64,000 bases of DNA, taken from Candidatus Pantoea formicae. GTDB lineage: Bacteria > Pseudomonadota > Gammaproteobacteria > Enterobacterales > Enterobacteriaceae. Below the pieces are notes generated by a model. The model was not told where the DNA came from. It ran no database searches and saw nothing but the letters and a program-made list of their open reading frames with translations. A program made the translations under genes and the position numbers. Positions 34,565 through 43,250 of the stretch are shown here, piece after piece. Within the stretch, counting starts at the first letter, position 1, and each line of letters opens with the position of its first letter. The stretch covers positions 248,001 through 312,000 of the forward strand of contig NZ_VWXD01000001.1 in the NCBI RefSeq assembly GCF_011752625.1, in the 5' to 3' direction.

Positions 34565-35284
34565 ATGCACGTACATTTCATCGTACATGAAGATTTTGAA
34601 GCACCGGGTGCTTATGAAACATGGGCCAAAAATCAGGGTCATGATGTCACCTATTCACGCGTTTACGCAGGCGATACGTTACCCGCTGACGCGGAAGGTA
34701 TCGATTTTCTGATCGTTATGGGCGGCCCGCAGGATCCTGCCACCACACGTGAAGAATGTCCGCACTTCGATGCGAAAGCTGAGCAGGCGCTGATTGCTTC
34801 TGCGGTGAAAACCGACAAAGCTGTCATCGGTATTTGCCTCGGCTCACAACTCATCGGTGAAGCCCTCGGCGCGCCGTTCGCTCACAGCCCTGAAAAAGAG
34901 ATTGGTAAATTCCCTATCACACTGACGGAAGAAGGCAGCAAGGATAAGATGTTCTCTCATTTTGCCAAGACGCTGGAAGTGGGGCATTGGCACAATGACA
35001 TGCCGGGTCTGACTCCGGATGCAAAAATCATCGCTTACAGTGAGGGATGTCCACGCCAGATCATATCGTACTCGGATCGCGTGTTCGGTTTTCAGTGCCA
35101 TATGGAACTGACGCTGGATGTTGTTGACCTGCTGATCGCACATTCCGAAAAGGACCTGAGCCGCGCCGCAGAATACCGCTTCGTTAACACACCAGAAGAA
35201 CTTCGCGCACACGATTACAGCGAAATGAATCAGGTCCTGTTTGGGTTCCTGGATAAGTTACAAGCTCACTACCAAACCGCTTAA
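34565..35284 (+). CDS. Class I glutamine amidotransferase-like protein
   Basis: A 239-residue stand-alone GATase1 domain like those related to GMP synthase. The nucleophile elbow is VIGICLGSQLIGEALG with the catalytic Cys, and the His is in FGFQCHMELT followed by the acidic partner. Early motif FLIVMGGPQDP is present. An ATG at 34550 also opens the frame, but GGAG nine bases before 34565 supports the later start. It probably shares a transcript with the MocR gene. No synthase partner is present, so the acceptor reaction is unknown. Confidence 0.87.
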   Translation: MHVHFIVHEDFEAPGAYETWAKNQGHDVTYSRVYAGDTLPADAEGIDFLIVMGGPQDPATTREECPHFDAKAEQALIASAVKTDKAVIGICLGSQLIGEALGAPFAHSPEKEIGKFPITLTEEGSKDKMFSHFAKTLEVGHWHNDMPGLTPDAKIIAYSEGCPRQIISYSDRVFGFQCHMELTLDVVDLLIAHSEKDLSRAAEYRFVNTPEELRAHDYSEMNQVLFGFLDKLQAHYQTA

Positions 35285-35293
35285 ACACAGATG

Positions 35294-35323
35294 AGTGCCC
35301 GGAAATCTTTGTCTCTGGGCACT
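35294..35323 (+). terminator. Probable terminator after the amidotransferase gene
   Basis: Stem AGTGCCCGGA/TCTGGGCACT with one G-U pair and a 10-base loop, nine bases after the stop; tail TCCCTCT is only partly T-rich. Confidence 0.55.
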
Positions 35324-35425
35324 TCCCTCTAGGGCCGCCAGCCCGACGGTGTTGTCCACTCCGACCGAACAGCGTTTGATCTCTGCCGCAAGGATGAAAT
35401 TCACAGGAACATTAGATAGGTGCTT

Positions 35426-35455
35426 TTAATTGTAGATTGGTCGATCTACAATTAA
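35426..35455. promoter_or_regulatory. 30-bp palindrome, likely TetR operator
   Basis: TTAATTGTAGAT (35426-35437) and ATCTACAATTAA (35444-35455) are perfect 12-bp arms around TGGTCG. It ends 21 bases before the TetR ATG. Symmetry, length and place fit an autoregulatory TetR operator. Confidence 0.75.
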
Positions 35456-35476
35456 TTCTCACTAGCGGAGGAACAA

Positions 35477-36118
35477 ATGAAATCACCTGTTGGCAGACCC
35501 AGAGAGTTCGATCCAGAAACATTTCTCAATACCGCGCTGGAATGCTTCTGGCAGAAAGGATATCGGGCAACGTCAATGTCAGATCTCATGAAAGCATCAG
35601 GCCTTGCCAGTGCCAGTATCTATAAGCTCTACCCGGATAAACGAGCCATCTATCTTGCGGCATTACAGCAATACATGGATGAAGGCATTGCCAGGGGAGC
35701 GAAACGCGATGAGGATTTATCGCCAGAAGCTGCCTTGCGCGAAACGCTCGAATTTGTCGCGCTTTTATCCTCTTCTCCAGGTGGAGATAAAGGCTGTTTT
35801 ACCATTGCCGCGGCCAGTGAACTGCTTCCGGGTGATGAAGAGATAAAAAGAAAGGTGGATCATAAGTTCAAATCAATAATTAATCAGTTGGAAAGCATAT
35901 TATGCAAGGGCCAGGCACAGCAGTGCTTTCGGCGCGATGAAAGCCCGCGAGTTATGGCCATTAGCATTTTTATGATGCTGGAAGGGATGCGAGTTTACGG
36001 AAAAATACAGCCTGACATTGACGATCTCAAAAAATGTAACGAATTCATTGTCAGATCGGTGCTTTTAAACAGAAATGTTGATGAGGAAGCTTCTTCAAAA
36101 AGGCATCAACATGGCTGA
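35477..36118 (+). CDS. TetR-family transcriptional regulator
   Basis: A 213-residue TetR repressor with the N-terminal DNA-binding domain GRPREFDPETFLNTALECFW, then TSMSDLMKASGLASASIYKL and the helix YPDKRAIYLAALQQYMDEG. The C-terminal ligand domain is of the AcrR/YcdC type with GCFTIAAASELLPGDEEI. GCGGAGG precedes the ATG. A 30-bp palindrome upstream is its likely operator. The next small gene overlaps its last eight bases; the M24 gene downstream is a possible target. Confidence 0.92.
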   Translation: MKSPVGRPREFDPETFLNTALECFWQKGYRATSMSDLMKASGLASASIYKLYPDKRAIYLAALQQYMDEGIARGAKRDEDLSPEAALRETLEFVALLSSSPGGDKGCFTIAAASELLPGDEEIKRKVDHKFKSIINQLESILCKGQAQQCFRRDESPRVMAISIFMMLEGMRVYGKIQPDIDDLKKCNEFIVRSVLLNRNVDEEASSKRHQHG

Positions 36119-36293
36119 AATCGGCAGCATTGTTCGGCGTCGAAAGAGATGGAAAACCATGGTTGTGCTCGAATGTGAAGATGGCATGGCCTTATGCGGT
36201 TGGGTCGATAAAGGAAAGTTTTTTAAAAGACGCTTTCCACTCTCTCAGCTAAAGATATGCATGCCTTACTCAAACTTTTGGCCGCTGACCTGA
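36111..36293 (+). CDS. Small YodC/DUF2158-like protein (putative)
   Basis: A 60-residue protein starting MAEIGSIVRRRKRWKTMVV and continuing CGWVDKGKFFKRRFPLSQL. The pattern, a short beta-rich domain with C-x-W-x-D/x-G-K then F-P, resembles DUF2158 (E. coli YodC, 60 residues). The ATG at 36111 overlaps the TetR stop by eight bases and has AAAAGG upstream, so coupling is likely. It is basic at the N-terminus. Resemblance is by eye and modest. Confidence 0.5.
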   Translation: MAEIGSIVRRRKRWKTMVVLECEDGMALCGWVDKGKFFKRRFPLSQLKICMPYSNFWPLT

Positions 36294-36394
36294 AGTGCCG
36301 TGATGTCCCATGTCGGTTGACGCTTTCATTTAGTCGCTCCATGGGAATAACCTAGAATGGATACTGACTAACACCTAAGCTGAGGAAGTGCATC

Positions 36395-37789
36395 ATGGTT
36401 TCCAGGGCAATTAAGTTCGGACCGACCGAATCACCTGCAAAATTTACGGACGTTGAACCTGTTTTTCTTTCTGATGAAACAATATTGGAACGTAAAGCTA
36501 AAGTTCTGAAAGGGATGAAAAATGAGGACTTTGACGCCCTCGTCATTTATGCAGATAAGGAGCACGGCGGTAACTTCGAATACCTGACAGGGTTCATCCC
36601 GCGTTTCGAAGAAGGAGTGTTGATCCTTGATGCCAGTGGGAAAAGTACTGTCGTACTGGGAAATGAAAATCTCAAAATGGCCCGCTTCTCCCGTATTCCC
36701 GTCACACTCGCGCACAGCCCGTACTTCTCTCTGCCAAACCAGCCAATGGACAATGAAGCGCCGCTGGAAAATATCTTTAGCGAAGCAGGGCTCAGTACCA
36801 AAAGCAAAGTCGGATTGGTCGGCTGGAAGATGTTTACCCCTGCAAACGGCGACGGGAAAGCCTATTTTGAACTGCCGTATTTCATTGTAGAGGCGGTGAA
36901 ACGCGCGCTGAAGCCAGATGCCGCACTTGTAAACGCAGCCCACCTGTTTATTGGTGGCAAAAGTGGAGCCAGGGCGATCTGTAATGCGAATGAAATTGCG
37001 CACTATGAGTATGGCGCCAATCTTTCATCTAACTGCATTCTGGATGCGCTGAACACAGTCGAAGTGGGTGTGCGTGAAGTGGATCTTGGCGCCTGTTTGA
37101 GTGCTGAGGGCCAGTACAATAACGTGGTTTCCATTGCTGCGACCGGTAGCCGTTTTGATAAAGCCAACCTCTATCCGACTTATAAAAAGGTGCAGAAGGG
37201 CGATCCGCTGTCTCTGACCACGGGTTTTAAAGGCGGCCTTTCCAGCAGAACCGGCTTCGTGATTGCCGAAGAAAGTGAACTCCCGGACCCACAGAAAGAC
37301 TGGCTCGATCGTGTTGCTAAACCTTATTTCTCCGCCGTGGTGGCCTGGCTAGAAAATATTCAGACAGGAATGAGTGGAGGAGCGCTTTATAATCTGGTCG
37401 AAGAGGTTTTACCTAAAGAACGTTATGGCTGGCACCTGAATCCGGGCCATCTGGTATCTGATGAAGAATGGATGTCTTCTCCGATTTACCACGATTCTGT
37501 AGAGATTCTGAAAAGTGGCATGATCATGCAGATTGATATCATTCCCTCTGTGCCGGGCTATACAGGTGTGAGCGCAGAAGAGTGTGTGGTGTTGGCGAAT
37601 AGCACTTTGCAGGCAGAAATCCGCGCCGCTTACCCAGCACTCTGGAATCGTATCGATAAGCGCCGTCATTATCTAAAAACAGTCATTGGTATTGAACTCA
37701 GTGATGAAGTTTTACCCTTGTCGAACACCGTTGCTTATTTACGCCCATTCCTTCTTGCGAAAAATCATTCGTTGAGCGTGGAGAAGTAA
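36395..37789 (+). CDS. M24-family (creatinase/prolidase fold) protein lacking metal ligands
   Basis: A 464-residue protein with the two-domain layout of Xaa-Pro peptidases: an N-terminal domain to about residue 190 (LVIYADKEHGGNFEYLTGF) and a C-terminal pita-bread domain. Where M24 enzymes have D-x-G and S-D-x-T-R-T, this has LTTGFKGGLSSRTGFV, so both metal Asp residues are absent; the His (WHLNPGH) and final Glu (SAEEC) remain and the penultimate Glu is Asp. It may work without metal, as creatinase does, or be a non-catalytic relative. The neighbouring TetR gene may control it. Confidence 0.78.
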   Translation: MVSRAIKFGPTESPAKFTDVEPVFLSDETILERKAKVLKGMKNEDFDALVIYADKEHGGNFEYLTGFIPRFEEGVLILDASGKSTVVLGNENLKMARFSRIPVTLAHSPYFSLPNQPMDNEAPLENIFSEAGLSTKSKVGLVGWKMFTPANGDGKAYFELPYFIVEAVKRALKPDAALVNAAHLFIGGKSGARAICNANEIAHYEYGANLSSNCILDALNTVEVGVREVDLGACLSAEGQYNNVVSIAATGSRFDKANLYPTYKKVQKGDPLSLTTGFKGGLSSRTGFVIAEESELPDPQKDWLDRVAKPYFSAVVAWLENIQTGMSGGALYNLVEEVLPKERYGWHLNPGHLVSDEEWMSSPIYHDSVEILKSGMIMQIDIIPSVPGYTGVSAEECVVLANSTLQAEIRAAYPALWNRIDKRRHYLKTVIGIELSDEVLPLSNTVAYLRPFLLAKNHSLSVEK

Positions 37790-37877
37790 TTTCGGCAATC
37801 GGCAGACGAACCGTTATTTTCTGCAGCATTGAAATAAATTAGAGGCGTTTTTGCTTAAGCCGAAATTAGAACAGAGA

Positions 37878-38759
37878 TTAGCGGGCAAATTTTCGAGATG
37901 CCAGTACGCAGGCAATGACGCATAGGGTGGTGGCAATCATTGCTGGGCTGATTTCTTCATGAAGCAGCACGGCCGAAAGTGCCAAGGCAAAAAATGGCTG
38001 AATGAGTTGCAACTGTCCTACTGCCGCTGTGCCACCCAGCGCAAGGCCTTTGTACCAGAAAATAAAACCAATCAACATGCTGAAAAGACTGACATAACCC
38101 AGGGCTAGCCACGCCGTTATGCTGACGCCAGCAAGCGAGGAGGGCATCATCAGTAGGGTTGCCGGGAGCATAAAGGGTAGAGAGATGACCAAGGCCCAAC
38201 TGATGACCTGCCAGCCGCCTAGCTGTTTGGTCAGCTTCGCACCTTCAGCATACCCGAGGCCACACACTATTATGGCGGCCAGCATGAGTAAATCTCCCGT
38301 CAGAGAAGACGTGCCGTTTTGCGCCAGGGCAAAGCCGCAAACCAGCAGGCTACCCAGTAGAGAGAAGAACCAAAATGCCGGGCGCGGTTGTTCTCCGCCT
38401 CGCAGCACGCCAAAAATGGCGGTCGACAGCGGCAACAGGCCTACAAACACAATCGAGTGTGACGCAGTAACGTGCTGAAGCGCCATAGCGGTAAAAAGCG
38501 GAAAACCGACAACGACGCCAAAAGATACGATAATCAATGAACCCAACTGACGGCCCGTCGGGCGTTTTTCCCGCATCATTCGAAGGATGGAAAGCGCTAC
38601 CAACCCAGCAATCGCAGCGCGCGTGTAGGTAAGGAGAAAAGGATTGAAATACTGCACAGCCATTCGGGTTGCTGGGAGCGAACCGCTGAATATCAGAACA
38701 CCCAGGAAACCATTAAACCAGCCGCTTAAAGCGCTGGGTGATTCGTATCTACTCACCAC
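37878..38759 (-). CDS. EamA/DMT-superfamily transporter
   Basis: A 293-residue membrane protein with two EamA repeats and about ten spans: SGSLPATRMAVQYFNPFLLT in repeat one and GYVSLFSMLIGFIFWYKGLA in repeat two, with the late VLLHEEISPAMI typical of the family. Such carriers export amino acids or metabolites. Two adjacent GTG codons (38759, 38756) can start it; GAGG lies just upstream, favouring the second. It is divergent from a MocR gene, with a long palindrome between, so MocR control is likely. Confidence 0.9.
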   Translation of the reverse strand: MVSRYESPSALSGWFNGFLGVLIFSGSLPATRMAVQYFNPFLLTYTRAAIAGLVALSILRMMREKRPTGRQLGSLIIVSFGVVVGFPLFTAMALQHVTASHSIVFVGLLPLSTAIFGVLRGGEQPRPAFWFFSLLGSLLVCGFALAQNGTSSLTGDLLMLAAIIVCGLGYAEGAKLTKQLGGWQVISWALVISLPFMLPATLLMMPSSLAGVSITAWLALGYVSLFSMLIGFIFWYKGLALGGTAAVGQLQLIQPFFALALSAVLLHEEISPAMIATTLCVIACVLASRKFAR

Positions 38760-38830
38760 GAACCTCTAATCAGGGTTGATAATCCGCTCCTTAAGAGGAA
38801 CGATTGACCTCATCGAGGGTAAAGCAGACA

Positions 38831-38860
38831 ATCCATTACAATCAAATAATTGTAATGGAT
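38831..38860. promoter_or_regulatory. 30-bp palindrome, likely operator for the MocR/EamA pair
   Basis: ATCCATTACAAT (38831-38842) and ATTGTAATGGAT (38849-38860) are perfect 12-bp arms around CAAATA. It lies eight bases before the MocR ATG and 72 bases before the EamA start, so binding there could block both. Confidence 0.7.
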
Positions 38861-38868
38861 ACAATTCC

Positions 38869-40203
38869 ATGAGGGCACGCTACAAAGCCTTGGTCGATAA
38901 TTTCTCAACCCAGATCCGTGAAGGGACACTGGCGGCGGGCCATCGTCTGCCTACACACAGGCAACTTGCCAGTCAAGAGCGGATCTCATTGGCGACGGCG
39001 ACGCGAGTCTATGCTGAACTGGAAGAGATGGGTCTGGTCAGCGGCGAGGCCGGACGAGGCACCTTTGTCCGGGAGATTACGCTTCACCCTCATCTGGGTG
39101 TCGATCAGCTTGTGGTGGCGAATGACATGATCGATCTGAATTTCAACTATCCCTCTCTGCCTGAGCAAGCTTCGCTGCTGCGCGATGCGTTAAGGAAGCT
39201 GACCACAACAGGCGACATCGAGTCATTCCTACGCTATACGCCGCATGGCGGCCGCCTGCAGGAGCGCGCCACGATCGCCCGCTATTTGTCTGGGTTGGGA
39301 CTTAAGCCTGCCGCAGAGGATGTTCTTATCGTCAATGGCGCTCAACAAGGACTTTCCGTTGCACTCAGCGCGCTCCTTAAACCTGGCGACGTTGTGGCGG
39401 TTGATGCGCTGACGTATCCGGGATTCAGAAGTCTGGCAGAATTCAGCCATCTGGAACTCGCCGCCGTGTCCTCAACGCCGCACGGCCCTGACTTTGAACA
39501 GCTAGTGAAACTGTGTGAAAAGCGTCGGGTAAAAGCGATTTACACGATGCCTACGCTCCACAACCCACTTGGCTGGGTCCTGAGTCACGAGCAGCGCACT
39601 GAACTCGTCAGGATTGCCCGACTATACGATCTGTTGATCATTGAAGATGCGGCTTATGCCTATTTAATTCCGGATGCGCCTGCACCGCTGTGGGCCTATG
39701 CGCCCGAGAGAACCGTTTACGTCAACGGGTTCTCTAAAAACGTGGCGGCGGGGCTTCGTGTAGGCATGATTGTTTGCTCTGAAAACACCCGTGCGGCGCT
39801 GGAGCGAGCGATTAGGCTGAGCACCTGGAATACGCCCTCACTCATGACGGCAATCGTCTGCGGCTGGATTGACGACGGTACTGTTAGCAGGCTTGAAACA
39901 CTTAAGCGGCTGGAAGCAAGAGACCGGCAAACGCTGGCGCGGAGCATTTTTCATGGCATGCCTTACATTAGCCACCCGGCCTCCTATTTCCTCTGGCTGC
40001 CACTGCCAGAGGATGTTCGCTCCGATACGTTGATTCGCAGCCTCATGGACGAACAAATTTCCGTTTCTTCTGCGTCACCCTACAGTTCAGGTATTTATGT
40101 ACCACATGCCATTAGGCTTGCTCTGGCCTCGCTCACCGAAGAACGGCTGACACATGCACTGACGCGGGTCCGGGAAACGATTCATTACTGGCGTGACTTC
40201 TGA
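38869..40203 (+). CDS. MocR-type regulator (GntR plus aminotransferase domain)
   Basis: A 444-residue MocR protein: winged helix MRARYKALVDNFSTQIREG and RQLASQERISLATATRVYAE, then the aminotransferase domain with NGAQQGLSVAL, TMPTLHNPLGWVLS, IIEDAAYAYL and the PLP Lys in NGFSKNVAAGLRVG. The frame is open from 38776, but that would translate through the palindrome; homology starts at 38869. The palindrome leaves little room for a ribosome site (only GGAT), so translation may be weak or controlled. Its probable target is the divergent EamA exporter. Confidence 0.9.
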   Translation: MRARYKALVDNFSTQIREGTLAAGHRLPTHRQLASQERISLATATRVYAELEEMGLVSGEAGRGTFVREITLHPHLGVDQLVVANDMIDLNFNYPSLPEQASLLRDALRKLTTTGDIESFLRYTPHGGRLQERATIARYLSGLGLKPAAEDVLIVNGAQQGLSVALSALLKPGDVVAVDALTYPGFRSLAEFSHLELAAVSSTPHGPDFEQLVKLCEKRRVKAIYTMPTLHNPLGWVLSHEQRTELVRIARLYDLLIIEDAAYAYLIPDAPAPLWAYAPERTVYVNGFSKNVAAGLRVGMIVCSENTRAALERAIRLSTWNTPSLMTAIVCGWIDDGTVSRLETLKRLEARDRQTLARSIFHGMPYISHPASYFLWLPLPEDVRSDTLIRSLMDEQISVSSASPYSSGIYVPHAIRLALASLTEERLTHALTRVRETIHYWRDF

Positions 40204-40222
40204 GCGGGCAGCGATAGCTTTA

Positions 40223-41029
40223 TCAGTCGAACTGCTGAACCGGCGATCCATTTTCAATGGATGCTGCGAAGACCGACAGGCGGCTGGCAATCTCATCGGG
40301 TGACTCCAGCGGCGACAGATGTCCAGTGTCTGGAAGAATGACCATAGCGGCGTGAGGAATGCGGGGCAGCAATTCTCTTTGCAGTGTTGCCGGATGGTCG
40401 ACCTGATCCCGTTCACCAGAGATGATGGCCACAGGGACATTGATTGCGGCGACTTCCTGAGTAATGTCTTCGCTGATTGCTACACCGGGCCAGCCTGCTT
40501 TGGCTCCGGTGGAGCCTTTTAAACTGTCCTCTATGACCTGTTCGCGCAGGGTTGGACTGATCGGCTTTGCCGTCAAGACATTATCGATGACAAATTCGAC
40601 GGCTTCGCGGCTGTTGTACGCGCAGCTTAGTCTTTCACGCTCCTCTGCGGTAAGGACCATTGGAGAGGGTGGTGAGGGAGCAATCAGCATCAGGCCTTCA
40701 AGACCAGCAGGCCGACGTGAAGCCATGAGTTGGGCGACTTTTCCTCCCATCGAATGGCCAATCAGAATATAACGTTTAAGGCCCAGTGCAGAAATAACAC
40801 CTTCAGCATCCCGGGCCAGGTCGGCAATCCGGTAGCCGGATTGTGGTGCATCTGACAATCCCCAGCCGCGTTGGTCAATCGCCACCGTACGGTAGTGTTT
40901 CGGAAGCAGGTTTATCAGGCTCTGCCAGGTACGGGATGAACCGCCATAATAATGCAGAAATACCAGTGATATGTCCCCGCAGCCCTGTTGCTGAATGTTA
41001 ATTCCGATTCCGTTTATATTGATTTTCAT
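40223..41029 (-). CDS. Alpha/beta hydrolase
   Basis: A 268-residue alpha/beta-hydrolase. The oxyanion region is VFLHYYGGSSRTW, the nucleophile elbow GHSMGGKVAQ has Ser93, and the acid and His lie in ISGERDQVDHP and LPDTGHLSPLESP. The frame is open to 41059, but GGAG about eight bases before the ATG at 41029 fixes the start. Cytoplasmic; ester, lactone or dienelactone substrates are all possible. It is divergent from a LysR gene 111 bp away, its likely regulator, and ends 19 bases from the convergent MocR gene. Confidence 0.88.
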   Translation of the reverse strand: MKININGIGINIQQQGCGDISLVFLHYYGGSSRTWQSLINLLPKHYRTVAIDQRGWGLSDAPQSGYRIADLARDAEGVISALGLKRYILIGHSMGGKVAQLMASRRPAGLEGLMLIAPSPPSPMVLTAEERERLSCAYNSREAVEFVIDNVLTAKPISPTLREQVIEDSLKGSTGAKAGWPGVAISEDITQEVAAINVPVAIISGERDQVDHPATLQRELLPRIPHAAMVILPDTGHLSPLESPDEIASRLSVFAASIENGSPVQQFD

Positions 41030-41140
41030 CGCTTCATCTCCTTCAAGTAGGAAAAGCAATGGTAATTGTGTTTTCCTGGAATGATAATCCGTAGCCTGAT
41101 ATCAGCACTCGATACTGTGATTATTGAATGGCGGGAGATG

Positions 41141-42040
41141 ATGGACAGACTTACCAGCATGCAAATCTTTATCACGGCCGTAGAAGAGGGAAGCTTTGCA
41201 GCCGCTGCGAGGCGCTTTAAGCTCTCTCCTGCAATGGCAGGGAAGCATGTTAGTGCTATAGAGGCAGATTTAAATGTTCGGCTTCTTCAACGCTCAACAC
41301 GACGTCTCAGCCTCACTCATGCCGGGCAGCGCTATTATGAGCGCTGTAAAATGATACTTGACCTACTTGAAGACGCGAATCGCGAGGCGATTGATGTTCA
41401 ATCCACTCCGCGCGGATTGCTTCGGGTTGCCGCACCGGTCAGTTTTGGTGCCATGCATCTTGGCGGGATCATCTCACAGTACCTGAACAAGTTTCCTGAG
41501 GTCAGTCTGGATGTTTTGTTGGAAGACAAATACACCGATCTGCTTGAAAACCGAATTGATGTTGCTATCCGGGTAGGTCGTCTTGAAGATCCCGGGCTGG
41601 TCACACGGCGGCTGGCTCCATGTAACATGGTTTTGTGCGCCTCTCCTGATTATTTGAAAAAGCATGGTACGCCAGAAAAGCCAGCGGATATTTCTCATGC
41701 GCCGCGTCTCGCCTTCAGCCAGTCGATTTCAGCGGGAGACTGGACGCTATTTGATGCAGCGGGCCGAGCGTATCCTATTGAGGGGGCTCCTCTTGTTACC
41801 GCCAATAATATGCAGCTGTTGCTCATGTCAGCCCTCAACGGGAGTGGAATCGCTTACGGGCCGGATTTTGTGTTTAGTGAATACCTGCAGAAAGGCGGTT
41901 TAATCCGGCTTCTGCCGGAATACCGGACGACTGAACTCTATATTCAAGCCGTTTACCCCAGCGCGTTACGCATCCCGTTTAAAGTACGGAGCTTCGTGGA
42001 TTTTATTGCTGAAACTTTAGACGATACCCAAATCCTATGA
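41141..42040 (+). CDS. LysR-family transcriptional regulator
   Basis: A 299-residue LTTR with the winged helix MQIFITAVEEGSFAAAARRF, LSPAMAGKHVSAIEADLNVR and LLQRSTRRLSLTHAG, and an effector domain beginning PRGLLRVAAPVSFGAMHLGG. The frame is open from 41066; a GGGAG site sits just before paired ATGs at 41138 and 41141, of which the second has better spacing. It is divergent from the alpha/beta hydrolase gene. It belongs to the CrgA/DmlR-like branch by its domain layout. Confidence 0.91.
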   Translation: MDRLTSMQIFITAVEEGSFAAAARRFKLSPAMAGKHVSAIEADLNVRLLQRSTRRLSLTHAGQRYYERCKMILDLLEDANREAIDVQSTPRGLLRVAAPVSFGAMHLGGIISQYLNKFPEVSLDVLLEDKYTDLLENRIDVAIRVGRLEDPGLVTRRLAPCNMVLCASPDYLKKHGTPEKPADISHAPRLAFSQSISAGDWTLFDAAGRAYPIEGAPLVTANNMQLLLMSALNGSGIAYGPDFVFSEYLQKGGLIRLLPEYRTTELYIQAVYPSALRIPFKVRSFVDFIAETLDDTQIL

Positions 42041-42149
42041 GAAGGCCATTGATTCTGCTGAACATGATGCCCGCTTACAGCAGATAGCAACAGAGACTAG
42101 GTACGCTATGAGTGAAGATCGGACCTTGAGTATAAAGTTGACAAGTACT

Positions 42150-42186
42150 CTTTGATAATGGTTGTATTATACAACCATTATCAAAG
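42150..42186. promoter_or_regulatory. 37-bp near-perfect palindrome with promoter, likely MarR operator
   Basis: CTTTGATAATGGTTGTA (42150-42166) and its exact complement (42170-42186) are 17-bp arms around TTA. A consensus -35 box TTGACA lies at 42138-42143 and the -10 (TTGTAT, 42162-42167) falls inside the palindrome, so bound repressor would cover the promoter. The MarR-GNAT ATG is 11 bases downstream. Confidence 0.8.
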
Positions 42187-42196
42187 GGCAATCCTA

Positions 42197-43150
42197 ATGA
42201 TTTCAGATCGTCAGAACATAAAAAACATACGTGCTGCGTCACGATTAATGGTGCGGGAACTGGGTTTCATGAACCAAAATCTGGCGGCAACTGATTATCC
42301 TCCCTCAGCTGTTCACTCTTTGCTTGAAGTTGAAGCGCAGGGTTCAGTAACAGCCGCTCAACTGGTGCAGATTTTGGGGCTTGAGAAGTCCAGCGTTAGT
42401 CGCATGCTCGCTAAGCTCGTCGAAGCCGGAGAACTTGAAGAAAACACGTCTGCTGATGATGCGAGGACGAAGCTTTTAAGCCTCACAGGGAAGGGAAAAG
42501 AGACAGTACAAAATATAAATGCTTACGCTGACCAGCGGGTCGCAGCAGCACTGGATAAGCTCGATCTGTTTACCCAGTGTACTGTTTCACAGGGTCTATC
42601 ATCATATTCACGCGCGCTGAGAGCCTGTCGCGAAAACACCGAAGAAAAATTGCAAAGCAGCTTCAAAATAGTCACCGGTTATCATGCGGGTATGATTGGT
42701 CGTATTACTGAAATGCATGGGAGCTATTACGCCAGAGAGCATAATTTTGGCCATTTTTTTGAAGCTAAGGTTGCTGCTGGCCTTGCAAATTTTTCAGCCC
42801 GTCTGGATAAGCCCTGTAATCAGATTTGGCTGGCAATGGTGAACGATCGCATAGTCGGCTCAGTGGCCATTGACGGTGAGGACCTGGGAAATAATGAGGC
42901 GCATCTGCGGTGGTTTATCCTTGACGATGGTTGTCGTGGCAGCGGACTGGGCAGAAAACTTATTGAAGAGGCGATGAGATTTTGTGATGAGCGGAGCTTC
43001 TCTTCAGTACAGTTATGGACATTCAATAAGCTTACCGCGGCAAGACGATTGTACGAGTCATTTGGATTTGAGTTATCGAAAGAATGGGAAGGCGATCAAT
43101 GGGGCAGTACTATTACTGAGCAGCAATTCACTCGGCAAAATGCCGTTTAA
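42197..43150 (+). CDS. MarR-GNAT fusion protein
   Basis: A 317-residue two-domain protein. Residues 1 to about 145 are a MarR winged helix (VHSLLEVEAQGSVTAAQLVQ, LEKSSVSRMLAKLVEAGELE, then ADDARTKLLSLTGKGK). Residues from about 155 are a GNAT acetyltransferase with motif A LDDGCRGSGLGRKLIEEAM and the closing ARRLYESFGFELS. Such fusions couple an acetyl-CoA-dependent activity to self-repression. The frame opens at 42152 inside the palindrome, but AAAGGG before 42197 marks the start. Confidence 0.92.
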   Translation: MISDRQNIKNIRAASRLMVRELGFMNQNLAATDYPPSAVHSLLEVEAQGSVTAAQLVQILGLEKSSVSRMLAKLVEAGELEENTSADDARTKLLSLTGKGKETVQNINAYADQRVAAALDKLDLFTQCTVSQGLSSYSRALRACRENTEEKLQSSFKIVTGYHAGMIGRITEMHGSYYAREHNFGHFFEAKVAAGLANFSARLDKPCNQIWLAMVNDRIVGSVAIDGEDLGNNEAHLRWFILDDGCRGSGLGRKLIEEAMRFCDERSFSSVQLWTFNKLTAARRLYESFGFELSKEWEGDQWGSTITEQQFTRQNAV

Positions 43151-43160
43151 TGACAAAGTA

Positions 43161-43194
43161 AAACGCTGCCCGGCGTTTTTGCGCAGGGCAGCGT
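43161..43194 (+). terminator. Terminator with two alternative hairpins after the MarR-GNAT gene
   Basis: AAACGC/GCGTTT (43161-43166 with 43173-43178) with loop TGCCCG and a short T tail makes a simple terminator. The longer ACGCTGCCC/GGGCAGCGT stem (43163-43171 with 43186-43194) competes for the same bases. Confidence 0.65.
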
Positions 43195-43250
43195 CAGGTC
43201 TGTCAGATTTCAGCGCGGTATTTTCGGCGACAGCATGTCACCGTTCAGGG

